Below are positions 45,229-53,690 of a stretch of DNA of 64,000 bases, piece after piece. The stretch's first letter is position 1. The number at the start of each line of letters is the position of its first letter. Origin of the DNA: Allobosea sp. (GTDB taxonomy: Bacteria > Pseudomonadota > Alphaproteobacteria > Rhizobiales > Beijerinckiaceae); assembly GCF_030695125.1 (NCBI RefSeq), contig NZ_JAUYTP010000028.1, positions 45,146 through 109,145 of the forward strand, given 5' to 3'. A program made the translations under genes and the position numbers. The notes under the pieces were generated by a model. That model was not told where the DNA came from. It worked only from the letters and a program-made list of their open reading frames with translations, and made no database searches.

Positions 45229-46062
45229 TCAGACCCGCGAGATCGCGTGGGCGGCGGCGATGATCAGGGATGAGAAGCGGGCGACGACCTCCTCGCGGCT
45301 GTAGCGCGAGCAGGAGGCCGCGACATTGACCGCCCCTTCCGGACGGCCGCGATGGTCGAGGATGGGCGCGGCGATCGAGGCGTCCCCGAGATAGACCTCC
45401 TCGAAGGCGGTGGCGAAGCCCTGCGCGGCCGCCTGGCGAATCTTCTCCCGGAGCGCGTCGCGCTGCCAGGTCGTGGACGGGGTGTAGGCCTTGAGGTCGG
45501 AGGCGTCGATCACCGCCATCGCCTCGTCCTCCGGCAGGCGCGACAGCATCGCGATGCCCGGCGCCGTGCAATAGGCCGGCATGCGCGTGCCGATGATGAC
45601 GTCGGTGTTCAGGACGTGCCGGCTGAGGAAACGCGAGACGAAGATGATCTCCGTGCCCTCCCGCATCGTCAGATTGACGGTTTCCTCGGTCTCCTTGCTG
45701 AGGTGCATCAGATAGGGCATCGCCCGGTCGACGAGGCGGCTGCTGCGGATGAAGTGATAGCCGAGATCGAGCGTCTTGGCCGTGAGCTCGAAGCGCTTGG
45801 TTTCGGCGTCCTTGTGGAGGTAGCCGAGCTGCGTCAGCGTATGGGTGAAACGCTGCGCCGCGCTGAGATCCATCCCCGTTTCCGAGGCGACCTGGGAGAG
45901 ATTGAGCGTCTGATGCTGGCGGCCAAAGGCCGAGAGCACGCGGAAAGCCTTCTCCACCGAGTTGACCATCAGCGCGCTGGATCGGCCGCCCTGGTCGCCC
46001 TTGCCGCGCACCGGCCGCTCGCTCTTGAGGCTGGCGCCGCTGCGCTCGCTCGTCTCGGACAT
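45229..46062 (-). CDS. IclR-family transcriptional regulator
   Basis: This 277-residue regulator has an N-terminal winged helix (about residues 33-95; MVNSVEKAFRVLSAFGRQHQTLNLSQVASETGMDLSAAQRF) and the IclR effector domain (about 110-277; MPAYCTAPGIAMLSRLP, then INLAS-like GAVNVAAS). ATG 46062 is chosen over further upstream codons; GCAGGAGAA lies upstream. IclR proteins bind small aromatic or aliphatic acids and either repress or activate adjacent operons. It is between the hcnABC-like operon and the divergent enoyl-CoA hydratase operon and could control either. Confidence 0.92.
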   Translation of the reverse strand: MSETSERSGASLKSERPVRGKGDQGGRSSALMVNSVEKAFRVLSAFGRQHQTLNLSQVASETGMDLSAAQRFTHTLTQLGYLHKDAETKRFELTAKTLDLGYHFIRSSRLVDRAMPYLMHLSKETEETVNLTMREGTEIIFVSRFLSRHVLNTDVIIGTRMPAYCTAPGIAMLSRLPEDEAMAVIDASDLKAYTPSTTWQRDALREKIRQAAAQGFATAFEEVYLGDASIAAPILDHRGRPEGAVNVAASCSRYSREEVVARFSSLIIAAAHAISRV

Positions 46063-46180
46063 CGATGGTTCTCCTGCGGCGATCAATGGCTGCGGCCTGC
46101 GGCCTTGACAAGATCGGTCATTCGCGCCGATCATTCAATAGAACTTATCGCATATCGATAATAGTGCATCGGAGAGTGCC
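46063..46180. promoter_or_regulatory. Divergent promoter region between IclR and enoyl-CoA hydratase
   Basis: In these 118 bases TTATCGCATATCGATAAT (46145-46162) is an imperfect palindrome about 20 bases ahead of the hydratase start, and its TTATCGCAT core matches one upstream of the hcnA-like gene. AT content rises here compared with the genes. It is a likely IclR operator, inferred from position and repetition. Confidence 0.5.
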
Positions 46181-46954
46181 ATGAAGGACTTCATCCTCAG
46201 CGAGGTGCGCGGCGCGGTCGGGATCCTGATCCTGAACCGCCCGGACAAGCTGAACGCCTGGAATGCGCCGATGCGGGCCCGCCTCGTCGAGGCGCTGGAC
46301 GAGCTGGAGGCCGACGCGGCCGTGCGCGCCATCATCCTCACCGGCGCGGGCGACCGCGCCTTCGGCGCCGGGCAGGATCTCAACGAGACCAAGACCTTCG
46401 ATCCCGACCGGGCCGAGCTGTGGATCGGCGAGTGGGAGCGCATGTATGACCGGATCCGCTCGCTCTCGAAGCCGATCGTGGCCGCGCTCAACGGCGTCGC
46501 GGCCGGATCGGCCTTCCAGGTGTCGCTGCTGTGCGACCTGCGCGTCGGCCATCCTGGCGTCACCATGGGCCAGCCCGAGATCAACTCCGGCATCGCCTCG
46601 ACCACCGGCCCCTGGATCATGCGCGAGCTGATCGGGCTCGGCCGCACCATCGACCTGACCCTGACCGGGCGGATGATGGATGCCGAGGAGTGCTTCCGCA
46701 TCGGCGTGATCAACCGGCTCGTGCCGCAGGAGCAGGTGATGGCGGCCGCGCTGGAACTCGCCACCGAGCTCGCCGGCAAGCCGCCGGTCGCGATGCGGCT
46801 CAACCGCGCCCGCTTCCGCGAGGTGACCGAGGCCGGCTTCCGCGACTGCCTGGCCGCCGGCATCCGCAACCAGCGCGAGGCCTACGCGACCGGCGAGCCG
46901 GCGCGGATGATGGAGGAGTTCCTCGCCAAGCGCGCCGCCAAGAAGAGCGCCTGA
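46181..46954 (+). CDS. Enoyl-CoA hydratase/isomerase family protein
   Basis: This 257-residue crotonase-fold enzyme acts on an acyl-CoA. The fold's marks are present: GVGILILNRPDKLNAWNA-like start, FGAGQDLNE (first oxyanion-hole region), ALNGVAAGSAFQVSLLCDLRV (second oxyanion hole), and GQPEINSGIASTTG with the catalytic-type Glu. The C-terminal helices end FLAKRAAKKSA. Within the family it could be a hydratase, isomerase or hydrolase; the exact reaction cannot be told. It is first in a rightward operon with a PotABCD-type importer and an acyl-CoA ligase. Confidence 0.9.
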   Translation: MKDFILSEVRGAVGILILNRPDKLNAWNAPMRARLVEALDELEADAAVRAIILTGAGDRAFGAGQDLNETKTFDPDRAELWIGEWERMYDRIRSLSKPIVAALNGVAAGSAFQVSLLCDLRVGHPGVTMGQPEINSGIASTTGPWIMRELIGLGRTIDLTLTGRMMDAEECFRIGVINRLVPQEQVMAAALELATELAGKPPVAMRLNRARFREVTEAGFRDCLAAGIRNQREAYATGEPARMMEEFLAKRAAKKSA

Positions 46955-47014
46955 AGCGAGACGACCGGACGACCATGGGGAAAACGCGGAAAACCGCGTG
47001 AACGGGAGAGAACG

Positions 47015-48085
47015 ATGACCAGCAGCATGATGAACAAGCCCAACCGGCGCCACCTTCTGCAACTGGCCGGCGGTGTCGCCGCCGGCGCAATGCTGGCGCC
47101 GGCCCTGATCGGGCGTGCCAGCGCCGCGACGCAGATCATCGTCGCCGATCCCGGCGGTCCCTTCGGGCCGGCGTTCCGCAAGGCCTTCTACGATCCCTTC
47201 GAGAAGGCGACCGGCAACAAGGTCGTCAACGTCGCCCGCGAGGCCGAGCCGACCGCCCAGTTCAAGGCGATGGTCGAGACCAAATCCTATACCTGGGACG
47301 TCTGCACGCTGACGCTCTCGGCGCGCGACATCCTCGCCGGCCAGGGCCTGCTCGATCCGATCGGCTTCACCCATGCCGACGTGCCCAAGCTGATGCCGGA
47401 GGCGATCTCGCCGCTGTTCATGGGCACGGATGTCTATTCGACGGTCTTTGCCTATCGCACCGACCGTGTGAAGACGGCGCCCGCGAGCTGGGCCGACTTC
47501 TTCAATGTCGAGAAGTTCCCGGGCCGGCGCGCGCTGCGCAAGAACCCGATCGATACGCTCGAGCAGGCGCTGCTCGCCGACGGCGTGCCGCTCGACAAGC
47601 TCTATCCGCTCGATGTCGACCGCGCCTTCAAGGTCCTCGACAAGATCAAGCCCCATGTCGCGGTCTGGTGGACTGGCGGCGCCCAGTCGACGCAGCTTCT
47701 CCAGAGCGGCGAGGTCGACATGCTGCCGGGCTGGAATGCCCGCCTGCAGGCGGCGATCGATGGTGGCACGCCCGCGAAGATCGTCTGGAACCAGGGCCTC
47801 TATTCGATCGAGGGCTGGGCCCTGCCGAAGGGCGGCCCGAAGGCCGAAGTCTCCCGCCAGTTCGTGCGCTTCTGTTCGGACCCGAAGGCCCAGGCCCTCT
47901 TCACCGAGATCCTGGCCTATGGCCCGACCAATCTCGACGCGTACCAGACGATTCCCGCCGAGCGCGCCAAGGTCCTGCCGACCTCTCCGGAAAACCTGAA
48001 GCAGATGACGATCGCCGACGAAGCGTGGTGGAGCGCCAACCGCGCCAAGGTCTCGGAGCGGTTCAACTCCTGGCTCCTGACCTGA
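47015..48085 (+). CDS. ABC transporter substrate-binding protein (PotD-like), Tat-exported
   Basis: This 356-residue periplasmic protein carries a twin-arginine leader (NRRHLLQLAGGVAAGAMLAPAL, cut after GRASA near residue 36). The mature part is a type-2 binding fold of the spermidine/putrescine class: ADPGGPFGPAFRKAFYDPFEKATGN, WDVCTLTLSARDILAGQGLL and NVEKFPGRRALRK are typical. Relatives bind polyamines, but also carboxylates and opines. The neighbouring acyl-CoA ligase suggests an organic acid. Start ATG 47015 follows GGGAGAG. The ATPase gene follows after 5 bases. Confidence 0.9.
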   Translation: MTSSMMNKPNRRHLLQLAGGVAAGAMLAPALIGRASAATQIIVADPGGPFGPAFRKAFYDPFEKATGNKVVNVAREAEPTAQFKAMVETKSYTWDVCTLTLSARDILAGQGLLDPIGFTHADVPKLMPEAISPLFMGTDVYSTVFAYRTDRVKTAPASWADFFNVEKFPGRRALRKNPIDTLEQALLADGVPLDKLYPLDVDRAFKVLDKIKPHVAVWWTGGAQSTQLLQSGEVDMLPGWNARLQAAIDGGTPAKIVWNQGLYSIEGWALPKGGPKAEVSRQFVRFCSDPKAQALFTEILAYGPTNLDAYQTIPAERAKVLPTSPENLKQMTIADEAWWSANRAKVSERFNSWLLT

Positions 48086-48090
48086 TCGCG

Positions 48091-49167
48091 ATGACGATAG
48101 GGACCGACATGCCCGCCGCCGCGGCGACGAAGAGCAAGCTGGTCATCGAAGGGCTGTGCAAGCGCTATGGCGCGACCACGGCCCTCGAGCCGAGCTCGCT
48201 CAGCGTCGCCGAGGGCGAGTTCCTCACCTTGCTGGGGCCTTCGGGCTCCGGCAAGACAACCTTGCTTCAGCTGATCTGCGGTCTGGTCGAGGCGAGCGAG
48301 GGCAGGGTGGTGATCGATGGGCGCGACCAGTCGCACATGCCGGTCCACCAGCGCGACATCGGCCTCGTCTTCCAGCACTATGCGTTGTTCCCGCATCTGA
48401 CCGTCGCCGAGAACATCGCCTTTCCCTTGAAAATGCGCAGGCGGCCCTCGGCCGAGATCGGTCAGCGCGTCGAGGCCGCACTCGCCATGGTCCATCTCGG
48501 CCAGCTGGCGAAACGCTTCCCGCGCGAACTCTCCGGCGGCCAGCAACAGCGCGTCGCGCTCGCCCGCTGCTTCGTCTACCAGCCCTCGATCATCCTGATG
48601 GACGAACCGCTCGGCGCGCTCGACAAGAAGCTGCGCGAGCACATGCAGATCGAGATCAAGCGGCTGCACCGCGAGAGCGGCGCCACCATCGTCTACGTCA
48701 CGCATGATCAGGAGGAGGCGCTGGCGCTCTCCGACCGGATCTGCCTGATGAACCACGCCAGGATCGAACAGCTCGGCACGCCGCGCGAGATCTATGAGCG
48801 GCCCCGGACCGCCTTCGCCGCCGACTTCATCGGCATCTCCAACATCTTCCGCGGCCGCTGGGACGGCAATGGCTCGCTCGAGACGGCCCATGGCCGCTTC
48901 GCGCTCCCGCAGAATGCCGCGAGCCCAGGCGCGGAGCCCGCGCTCGTGATCCGACCCGAGCATCTGAAGATCGGCGCGCCCGACGGGAACGCCGTCACCG
49001 GCCGCGTCAGCGAAATCGTCTATGCCGGCTCCGAAACCCGCATCATCGCAACGCTGGCCGATGGCGGCCAACTGGTCCTGCGACTCGGCCCCGACGATAC
49101 CGTGCCCGGCCTTCAGGAGCAGATCGTCGCCGGCTGGGCCCGCGACCGCGCGGTGCTCGTCGCATGA
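48091..49167 (+). CDS. ABC transporter ATP-binding protein (PotA-like)
   Basis: This 358-residue ATPase has Walker A GPSGSGKTT (about 54-62), the Q-loop VFQHYALFPH, the signature LSGGQQQRVALARC, Walker B IILMDEPLGALD and the switch H in VTHDQEEALALS. A C-terminal TOBE-like regulatory domain (about 290-358) is typical of PotA and MalK types. ATG 48091 is used; ATG 48109 (MPAAAATK) is also possible and has a better spaced AGGGA. It overlaps the permease by 4 bases. Confidence 0.94.
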   Translation: MTIGTDMPAAAATKSKLVIEGLCKRYGATTALEPSSLSVAEGEFLTLLGPSGSGKTTLLQLICGLVEASEGRVVIDGRDQSHMPVHQRDIGLVFQHYALFPHLTVAENIAFPLKMRRRPSAEIGQRVEAALAMVHLGQLAKRFPRELSGGQQQRVALARCFVYQPSIILMDEPLGALDKKLREHMQIEIKRLHRESGATIVYVTHDQEEALALSDRICLMNHARIEQLGTPREIYERPRTAFAADFIGISNIFRGRWDGNGSLETAHGRFALPQNAASPGAEPALVIRPEHLKIGAPDGNAVTGRVSEIVYAGSETRIIATLADGGQLVLRLGPDDTVPGLQEQIVAGWARDRAVLVA

Positions 49168-50930
49168 GCGCCGTCGCGGCTCCTTCCCAAGCGCGGGAGA
49201 CGCGTGCCTTCCGCTTCGGTGCGCTCTGGCTCGCCGTGCCCGGCCTGCTGTTTTTGGCCGTCTTCTTCGTCTGGCCGGTGGCGCAGCTTTTAGGCCTGAG
49301 CCTGTTCGATCCCGACAGCGGCAAGCCCTCGATCGCCACCTATCAGCGGATCGCCGCGACCGACGTCTATCTGCGCGTGCTCGGAATCACCTTCCGCATC
49401 GCCGGCTATACCGCCCTGTATTCGCTGCTGATCGGCTATCCACTGGCCTATTGGCTGTCGCGCCTGCCCGACATGTATCGCGGCCGCATGCTGCTCTTCG
49501 TCATGGTGCCGTTCTGGACGAGCTACCTCGTCAAGACCTTCGCCTGGATGATCGTGCTCGGCCGCAGTGGCATCATCAATTCGCTGGCGATGGGCTCCGG
49601 TGTCGTCGATCAGCCGCTGCCGCTGCTGCACAACGAATTCGGCGTCATGGTCGGCATGGTCCACGCCATGGTGCCGCTGGCGGTGATGACGATGCTACCG
49701 GTCATGGCGGGCATCGACCGACGGCTCGTCCAGGCGGCGCAGACGCTCGGCGCCTCGCCGGCGCATGCCTTCTGGCTGGTCTATTTCAAGCTGTCTTTGC
49801 CCGGCGTCGCAGCGGCGGGGCTGCTGGTCTTCATCTCCTCGCTGGGCTTCTTCATCGTGCCCGCCTTCCTTGGCGGGCGTCGCGAGACGATGCTGGCGCA
49901 GTTGATCATCACGCAGGTGCAGGAATTGCTGAACTGGCCCTTCGCGGGTGCGCTCGCCGCGATGATGCTGGCGGCGGCGCTGATCTCCTGCTGGGTCTAT
50001 GATCGGGTTTTCGGAATCTCGACCATCGCCGGCGGCGCGGCGCAGGTCGGCACGGGGCGGATCCGCGATCTCGGCCTGGCTATTCTCGCCGTGCTTGCCC
50101 GCATCGCAGGCACCCTGTCGCGTCTCGCGCAGACCCTGCTCGGGCGGCGCGGCAGCGGGCTCATCCTGCCGGCCTTCGCCTGGCTCGTGATCGGTTTCCT
50201 CGTGCTGCCGACGCTGCTGGTCATCCCGCTGGCCTTCACCTCCTCGCAATTCCTCGAATTCCCGCCGCCCGGCTATGGGCTGACCTGGTTCCGGACCTAT
50301 TTCGAATCCCCGCTCTGGATCCAGGCGACGATCCGCTCCTTCCTGGTCGCCTTCGCGACGGCCATCGCGGCGACCGCCATCGGCGGCTTCACCGCGCTGG
50401 CGCTGGCCAACAGCCGCACGCGCTGGAGCGGGCTGATCTTCGCCTTCTTCCTCGCGCCGATGATCGTGCCGCGCATCGTGATCGCGGTGGGGCTTTTCTA
50501 CCTGTTCGCCCGCATCGGGCTGGTGGCGACCGATCTCGGCCTGATCATCGGCCACACCGTGCTCGCCATCCCCTTCACGCTGGTCACCATGGCAGCCGTC
50601 CTCAAGGGCTACGACCAGAGGCTCGACCAGGCAGCGGCGACGCTGGGGGCCAACCGGCTGAAGACGCTGACCGGCGTCACCATCCCCCTCGTCAAGGGCG
50701 GTCTCGTCGCGGCCTTCCTGTTCGCCTTCATCACCTCCTTCGACGAGCTGACCATCGCGATCTTCATCAGCGGCGGCGTCAAGACGACATTGCCCAAGCA
50801 GATGTGGGACGACATGATCCTCCAGCTCAACCCGACGCTTGCGGCGGTGTCCGTGGTCGTCTTCGTCGTGGTGACGGTGATGCTGCTGCTGGCCGAACGC
50901 TTCCGCTCCTCGTCCTCTTCCGCCTCCTGA
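49164..50930 (+). CDS. Fused ABC transporter permease (PotB-PotC in one chain)
   Basis: This 588-residue protein combines two permease domains that are usually separate. The first (about residues 1-285) has six helices and the coupling-loop motif AAQTLGASPAHAFWLVYFKLSLPG. The second (about 325-588) has the same layout with AAATLGANRLKTLTGVTIPLVKGG. An Ala/Arg-rich linker (about 290-330) joins them. The fusion fixes a 1:1 ratio of the two halves. The start overlaps the ATPase stop by 4 bases. It is followed by the ligase after 25 bases. Confidence 0.92.
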   Translation: MSAVAAPSQARETRAFRFGALWLAVPGLLFLAVFFVWPVAQLLGLSLFDPDSGKPSIATYQRIAATDVYLRVLGITFRIAGYTALYSLLIGYPLAYWLSRLPDMYRGRMLLFVMVPFWTSYLVKTFAWMIVLGRSGIINSLAMGSGVVDQPLPLLHNEFGVMVGMVHAMVPLAVMTMLPVMAGIDRRLVQAAQTLGASPAHAFWLVYFKLSLPGVAAAGLLVFISSLGFFIVPAFLGGRRETMLAQLIITQVQELLNWPFAGALAAMMLAAALISCWVYDRVFGISTIAGGAAQVGTGRIRDLGLAILAVLARIAGTLSRLAQTLLGRRGSGLILPAFAWLVIGFLVLPTLLVIPLAFTSSQFLEFPPPGYGLTWFRTYFESPLWIQATIRSFLVAFATAIAATAIGGFTALALANSRTRWSGLIFAFFLAPMIVPRIVIAVGLFYLFARIGLVATDLGLIIGHTVLAIPFTLVTMAAVLKGYDQRLDQAAATLGANRLKTLTGVTIPLVKGGLVAAFLFAFITSFDELTIAIFISGGVKTTLPKQMWDDMILQLNPTLAAVSVVVFVVVTVMLLLAERFRSSSSSAS

Positions 50931-50955
50931 CATCGCGCGAACCGAACGACCGACC

Positions 50956-52491
50956 ATGACTCCCACCGACGATGCCGGCTTTGTCGATCTCCTGACGCGG
51001 TGCGCCGCCCGCGACCCCGAAAAGATCTACGCCCGCTATTGCGGCGAGCCCGTCACCTATGGCGAGATCGAGCGCAGTTCCTCGGCCTTCGCCGCGCATC
51101 TGCGGGCGCGGGGCCTGCAGCCGGGAGACCGCGTCGCGGTGATGATGCGCAATTCCGTCGCGGCCATCGCCGTCGTCTTCGGCCTGGCGCGGGCGGGGGT
51201 GGCCTGGGTTCCGGTGAACGCCCAGCAGCGCGGCGAGGGGCTGCGCTATCTGCTGACCCATTCGCAACCGAAGCTCGTCGTTGCGGACGAGGATCTCGCG
51301 ACGCTGGTTACGGAGGCGCTGGCGGGGGCTGGCGCGCCGCCGCTGCTGCGCCGGGGCCCCGAACTCGACCGCATTCTGGCCGAGCCGGTTGCATTCGCGG
51401 AGCCCGCGCCCGCGCCCGACGACGTCTTCGCGATCATGTACACCTCCGGCACGACGGGACGGCCCAAGGGCGTGGTCGTCTCGCACCGCATGTTGCGGCT
51501 GGCTGCCGAGGGCGTCGGGCGCGTCTCGGCCGCGAAGCCCGGCGAGGTCTTCTTCGTCTGGGAGCCGCTCTATCACATCGGCGGGGCGCAGCTGCTGCCG
51601 CTGCCGATGATCCGCGACGTGACGCTCGCCATGGTCGACCGCTTCAGCGCCAGCCGCTTCTGGAGCCAGGTCAAGGCCGAGGGCGCGACCCATATCCACC
51701 ATCTCGGCGGCATCCTGCAGATCCTGCTGAAGCAGCCCGAGAGCCTGCTCGACCGCAGTCATGGCGTTCGGATTTCCTGGGGCGGCGGCTGCCCGGCCGA
51801 CATCTGGCCGCTGTTTCGCGATCGGTTCGGCATCGAAATCCGCGAATGCTACGGCATGACGGAAGCCTCCAGCATCACCACCTGCAACGACAACGGCGTC
51901 GTCGGATCTGTAGGCAAGCCGATGCCGTGGTTCACGGTCAGGCTGCTGCGGACGGACGGTACGCCGGTCGCGACGGCCGAGCGCGGCGAGATCGTGGTCG
52001 AGACCGATATCCCCGGCGCGATCTTCCCCGGCTATCTCGACAATCCCGAGGCGACCGCCAAGGCGCTGCGCGGCGGCGCGCTCCACACCGGCGATCTCGG
52101 CTCCTGGGACGAGGCCGGCAACCTCTTCTTCCACGGCCGCATGACCGACAGCGTTCGCTGCAAGGGCGAGAACGTCTCGGCCTGGGAGGTCGAGCATGTC
52201 GCGGCCGAGCACGAGGACATCGAGGACTGCGCCATGATCGGCGTCGCGTCGGATGTCGGCGAGCAGGACATCAAGCTCTTCGTCAAGCCGCGCGCGGGCG
52301 CCAGGATCGACGAGGCGGCGCTCTCGGACTGGCTCGCAGCCCGCCTCGCGCCCTACCAGAACCCGCGCTACATCGCCTTCGTCGACGAGTTCGAGCGCAC
52401 GGCCAGCCAGCGCATCATGAAGCACAAGCTCTCGCCCCGGCTCGATGACGCCTGGGACCGCGCGGCACTGGCGATGGTCCCGCTGACATGA
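50956..52491 (+). CDS. AMP-dependent acyl-CoA ligase (CaiC-like)
   Basis: This adenylate-forming enzyme activates a carboxylic acid to its CoA thioester. The 511-residue protein has the P-loop MYTSGTTGRPKG (161-172), the A5 motif ECYGMTEASS, the A7/A8 region HTGDLGSWDEAGNLFFHGRMTDSVRCKGENVSAWEVE and the A10 segment ending RIMKHKL. It resembles crotonobetaine/carnitine-CoA ligases (CaiC) and the ligase at 58884-60431, with which it shares FSASRFWSQV-type, THIHHLGG and ISWGGGCP segments. The substrate is probably what the adjacent importer brings in. It overlaps the next gene by 4 bases. Confidence 0.88.
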   Translation: MTPTDDAGFVDLLTRCAARDPEKIYARYCGEPVTYGEIERSSSAFAAHLRARGLQPGDRVAVMMRNSVAAIAVVFGLARAGVAWVPVNAQQRGEGLRYLLTHSQPKLVVADEDLATLVTEALAGAGAPPLLRRGPELDRILAEPVAFAEPAPAPDDVFAIMYTSGTTGRPKGVVVSHRMLRLAAEGVGRVSAAKPGEVFFVWEPLYHIGGAQLLPLPMIRDVTLAMVDRFSASRFWSQVKAEGATHIHHLGGILQILLKQPESLLDRSHGVRISWGGGCPADIWPLFRDRFGIEIRECYGMTEASSITTCNDNGVVGSVGKPMPWFTVRLLRTDGTPVATAERGEIVVETDIPGAIFPGYLDNPEATAKALRGGALHTGDLGSWDEAGNLFFHGRMTDSVRCKGENVSAWEVEHVAAEHEDIEDCAMIGVASDVGEQDIKLFVKPRAGARIDEAALSDWLAARLAPYQNPRYIAFVDEFERTASQRIMKHKLSPRLDDAWDRAALAMVPLT

Positions 52492-53570
52492 GCTCCTGCG
52501 ACATCCTGATTTCGGGCACCGGTTCCTTTGCCGCCCGCATCGCCTTCGACATCGCCGCCGTGGCAACCGAGCCGGTCGAGGTCGTCATCGCCGGGCGAAA
52601 CCGCAGCCGGCTGAATTGGCTACGCACGGCGGCGAACGCCCGGGCCGCCATGTTCGGCAGCAAGGCGCGCTTCACCGCCCATGCGGTGGATCTCCTTGCG
52701 CCTGATGCGTCCGACCAACTGCTCGCCGCGACCAATCCGGGCATCCTCGTGCAGGCGGCTTCGATCCAGACCTCCCAGATCATCGCCCAGACAGGCAACG
52801 CCTGGACGCGGCTGGTGGCGGAGGGGGGGCTGAGTGCAACGGCCGTGTTCCAGGCGCTGATCAGCTCGCGCGTCGCGGCTGCGATCGCGCGGCGCAGCCA
52901 GCCCGTGACCTTGATCAACTGCAGCTTTCCCGATGTCGTCAATGGGCTGATCACGGCGCAGGGCTATCGGGTCGCCTGCGGCATGGGCAATGTCGCGATC
53001 CTGTCGAATGTCTTCGCGGGCTCGGCCAGCGTCCCGCGCGGAGCCGCCATCAAGGTTCTCGCGCATTACCAGAATCTGGCCGCCTGGCGTCAGCCGCCGG
53101 AGCTGCGATCGGGCCGGGCGCCGCGCGTCTGGATCGACGGCGTTGAGGTCGAGGACGTCTTTGACCGTTTCGCCGACATCCAGCTGACGCCCGAGCCGGT
53201 CATCGAGATCTCCGGCGCGAGCGGCGTGCCGATGCTGCTCGCCATGGCCGCCGGCCGGGACTGGTCGGGCCATGTGCCGGGCCCCAACGGCCTGCCGGGC
53301 GGGTACCCGGTACGGCTTTCGCAAGGTGAGCTCGCGCTTGACCTGCCGCCGGGGCTCGGCGAGGCCGAGGCCATCGCCTGGAACGCATCGTTCGAGACGC
53401 AAAGCGGCATGACCATTGGCCAGGACGGCCTGGTGCGTTTTACCGGGATCCTGCGCGACCGTCTCGTGGCCCAGCATCCGGCGCTCGAAAACGGATTTGC
53501 CGTCGGCGATCTCGAGGCTGTTTGCGATGACCTGCAGCAATTGCGCGATCGGCTGATCGCGACGCCCTGA
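52488..53570 (+). CDS. Rossmann-fold NAD(P)-binding protein, unknown specificity
   Basis: This 360-residue protein starts with a clear dinucleotide motif (ILISGTGSFAARIAFDIA, about residues 6-23) and a second strand VVIAGRNRSR that fits NADP binding. The middle part has LINCSFPDVVNGLI followed by GMGNVAILSNVF, a pattern reminiscent of the catalytic region in malate/lactate dehydrogenase-like or saccharopine dehydrogenase-like proteins, but no family can be named. The start overlaps the ligase stop by 4 bases, so it is translated with the operon and probably acts on the ligand or its CoA derivative. It ends before a hairpin. Confidence 0.6.
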   Translation: MSSCDILISGTGSFAARIAFDIAAVATEPVEVVIAGRNRSRLNWLRTAANARAAMFGSKARFTAHAVDLLAPDASDQLLAATNPGILVQAASIQTSQIIAQTGNAWTRLVAEGGLSATAVFQALISSRVAAAIARRSQPVTLINCSFPDVVNGLITAQGYRVACGMGNVAILSNVFAGSASVPRGAAIKVLAHYQNLAAWRQPPELRSGRAPRVWIDGVEVEDVFDRFADIQLTPEPVIEISGASGVPMLLAMAAGRDWSGHVPGPNGLPGGYPVRLSQGELALDLPPGLGEAEAIAWNASFETQSGMTIGQDGLVRFTGILRDRLVAQHPALENGFAVGDLEAVCDDLQQLRDRLIATP

Positions 53571-53654
53571 GCGACGATCGGCATTCCGGCAGCGCGCGTC
53601 GCGAGACGAGCAGACCGCAGACCGCGAACCGGATCCTTCGTCTCAAGGAGCAAA

Positions 53655-53680
53655 GGCCGTTGACACCGTCGTCAACGGCC
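53655..53680. terminator. Bidirectional hairpin terminator
   Basis: GGCCGTTGAC (53655-53664) pairs with GTCAACGGCC (53671-53680) with a 6-base loop. GTTT follows on the plus strand and TTTG on the minus strand. It lies between the convergent Rossmann-protein gene and the binding-protein gene and can stop both. Confidence 0.75.
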
Positions 53681-53690
53681 GTTTCGGCTG

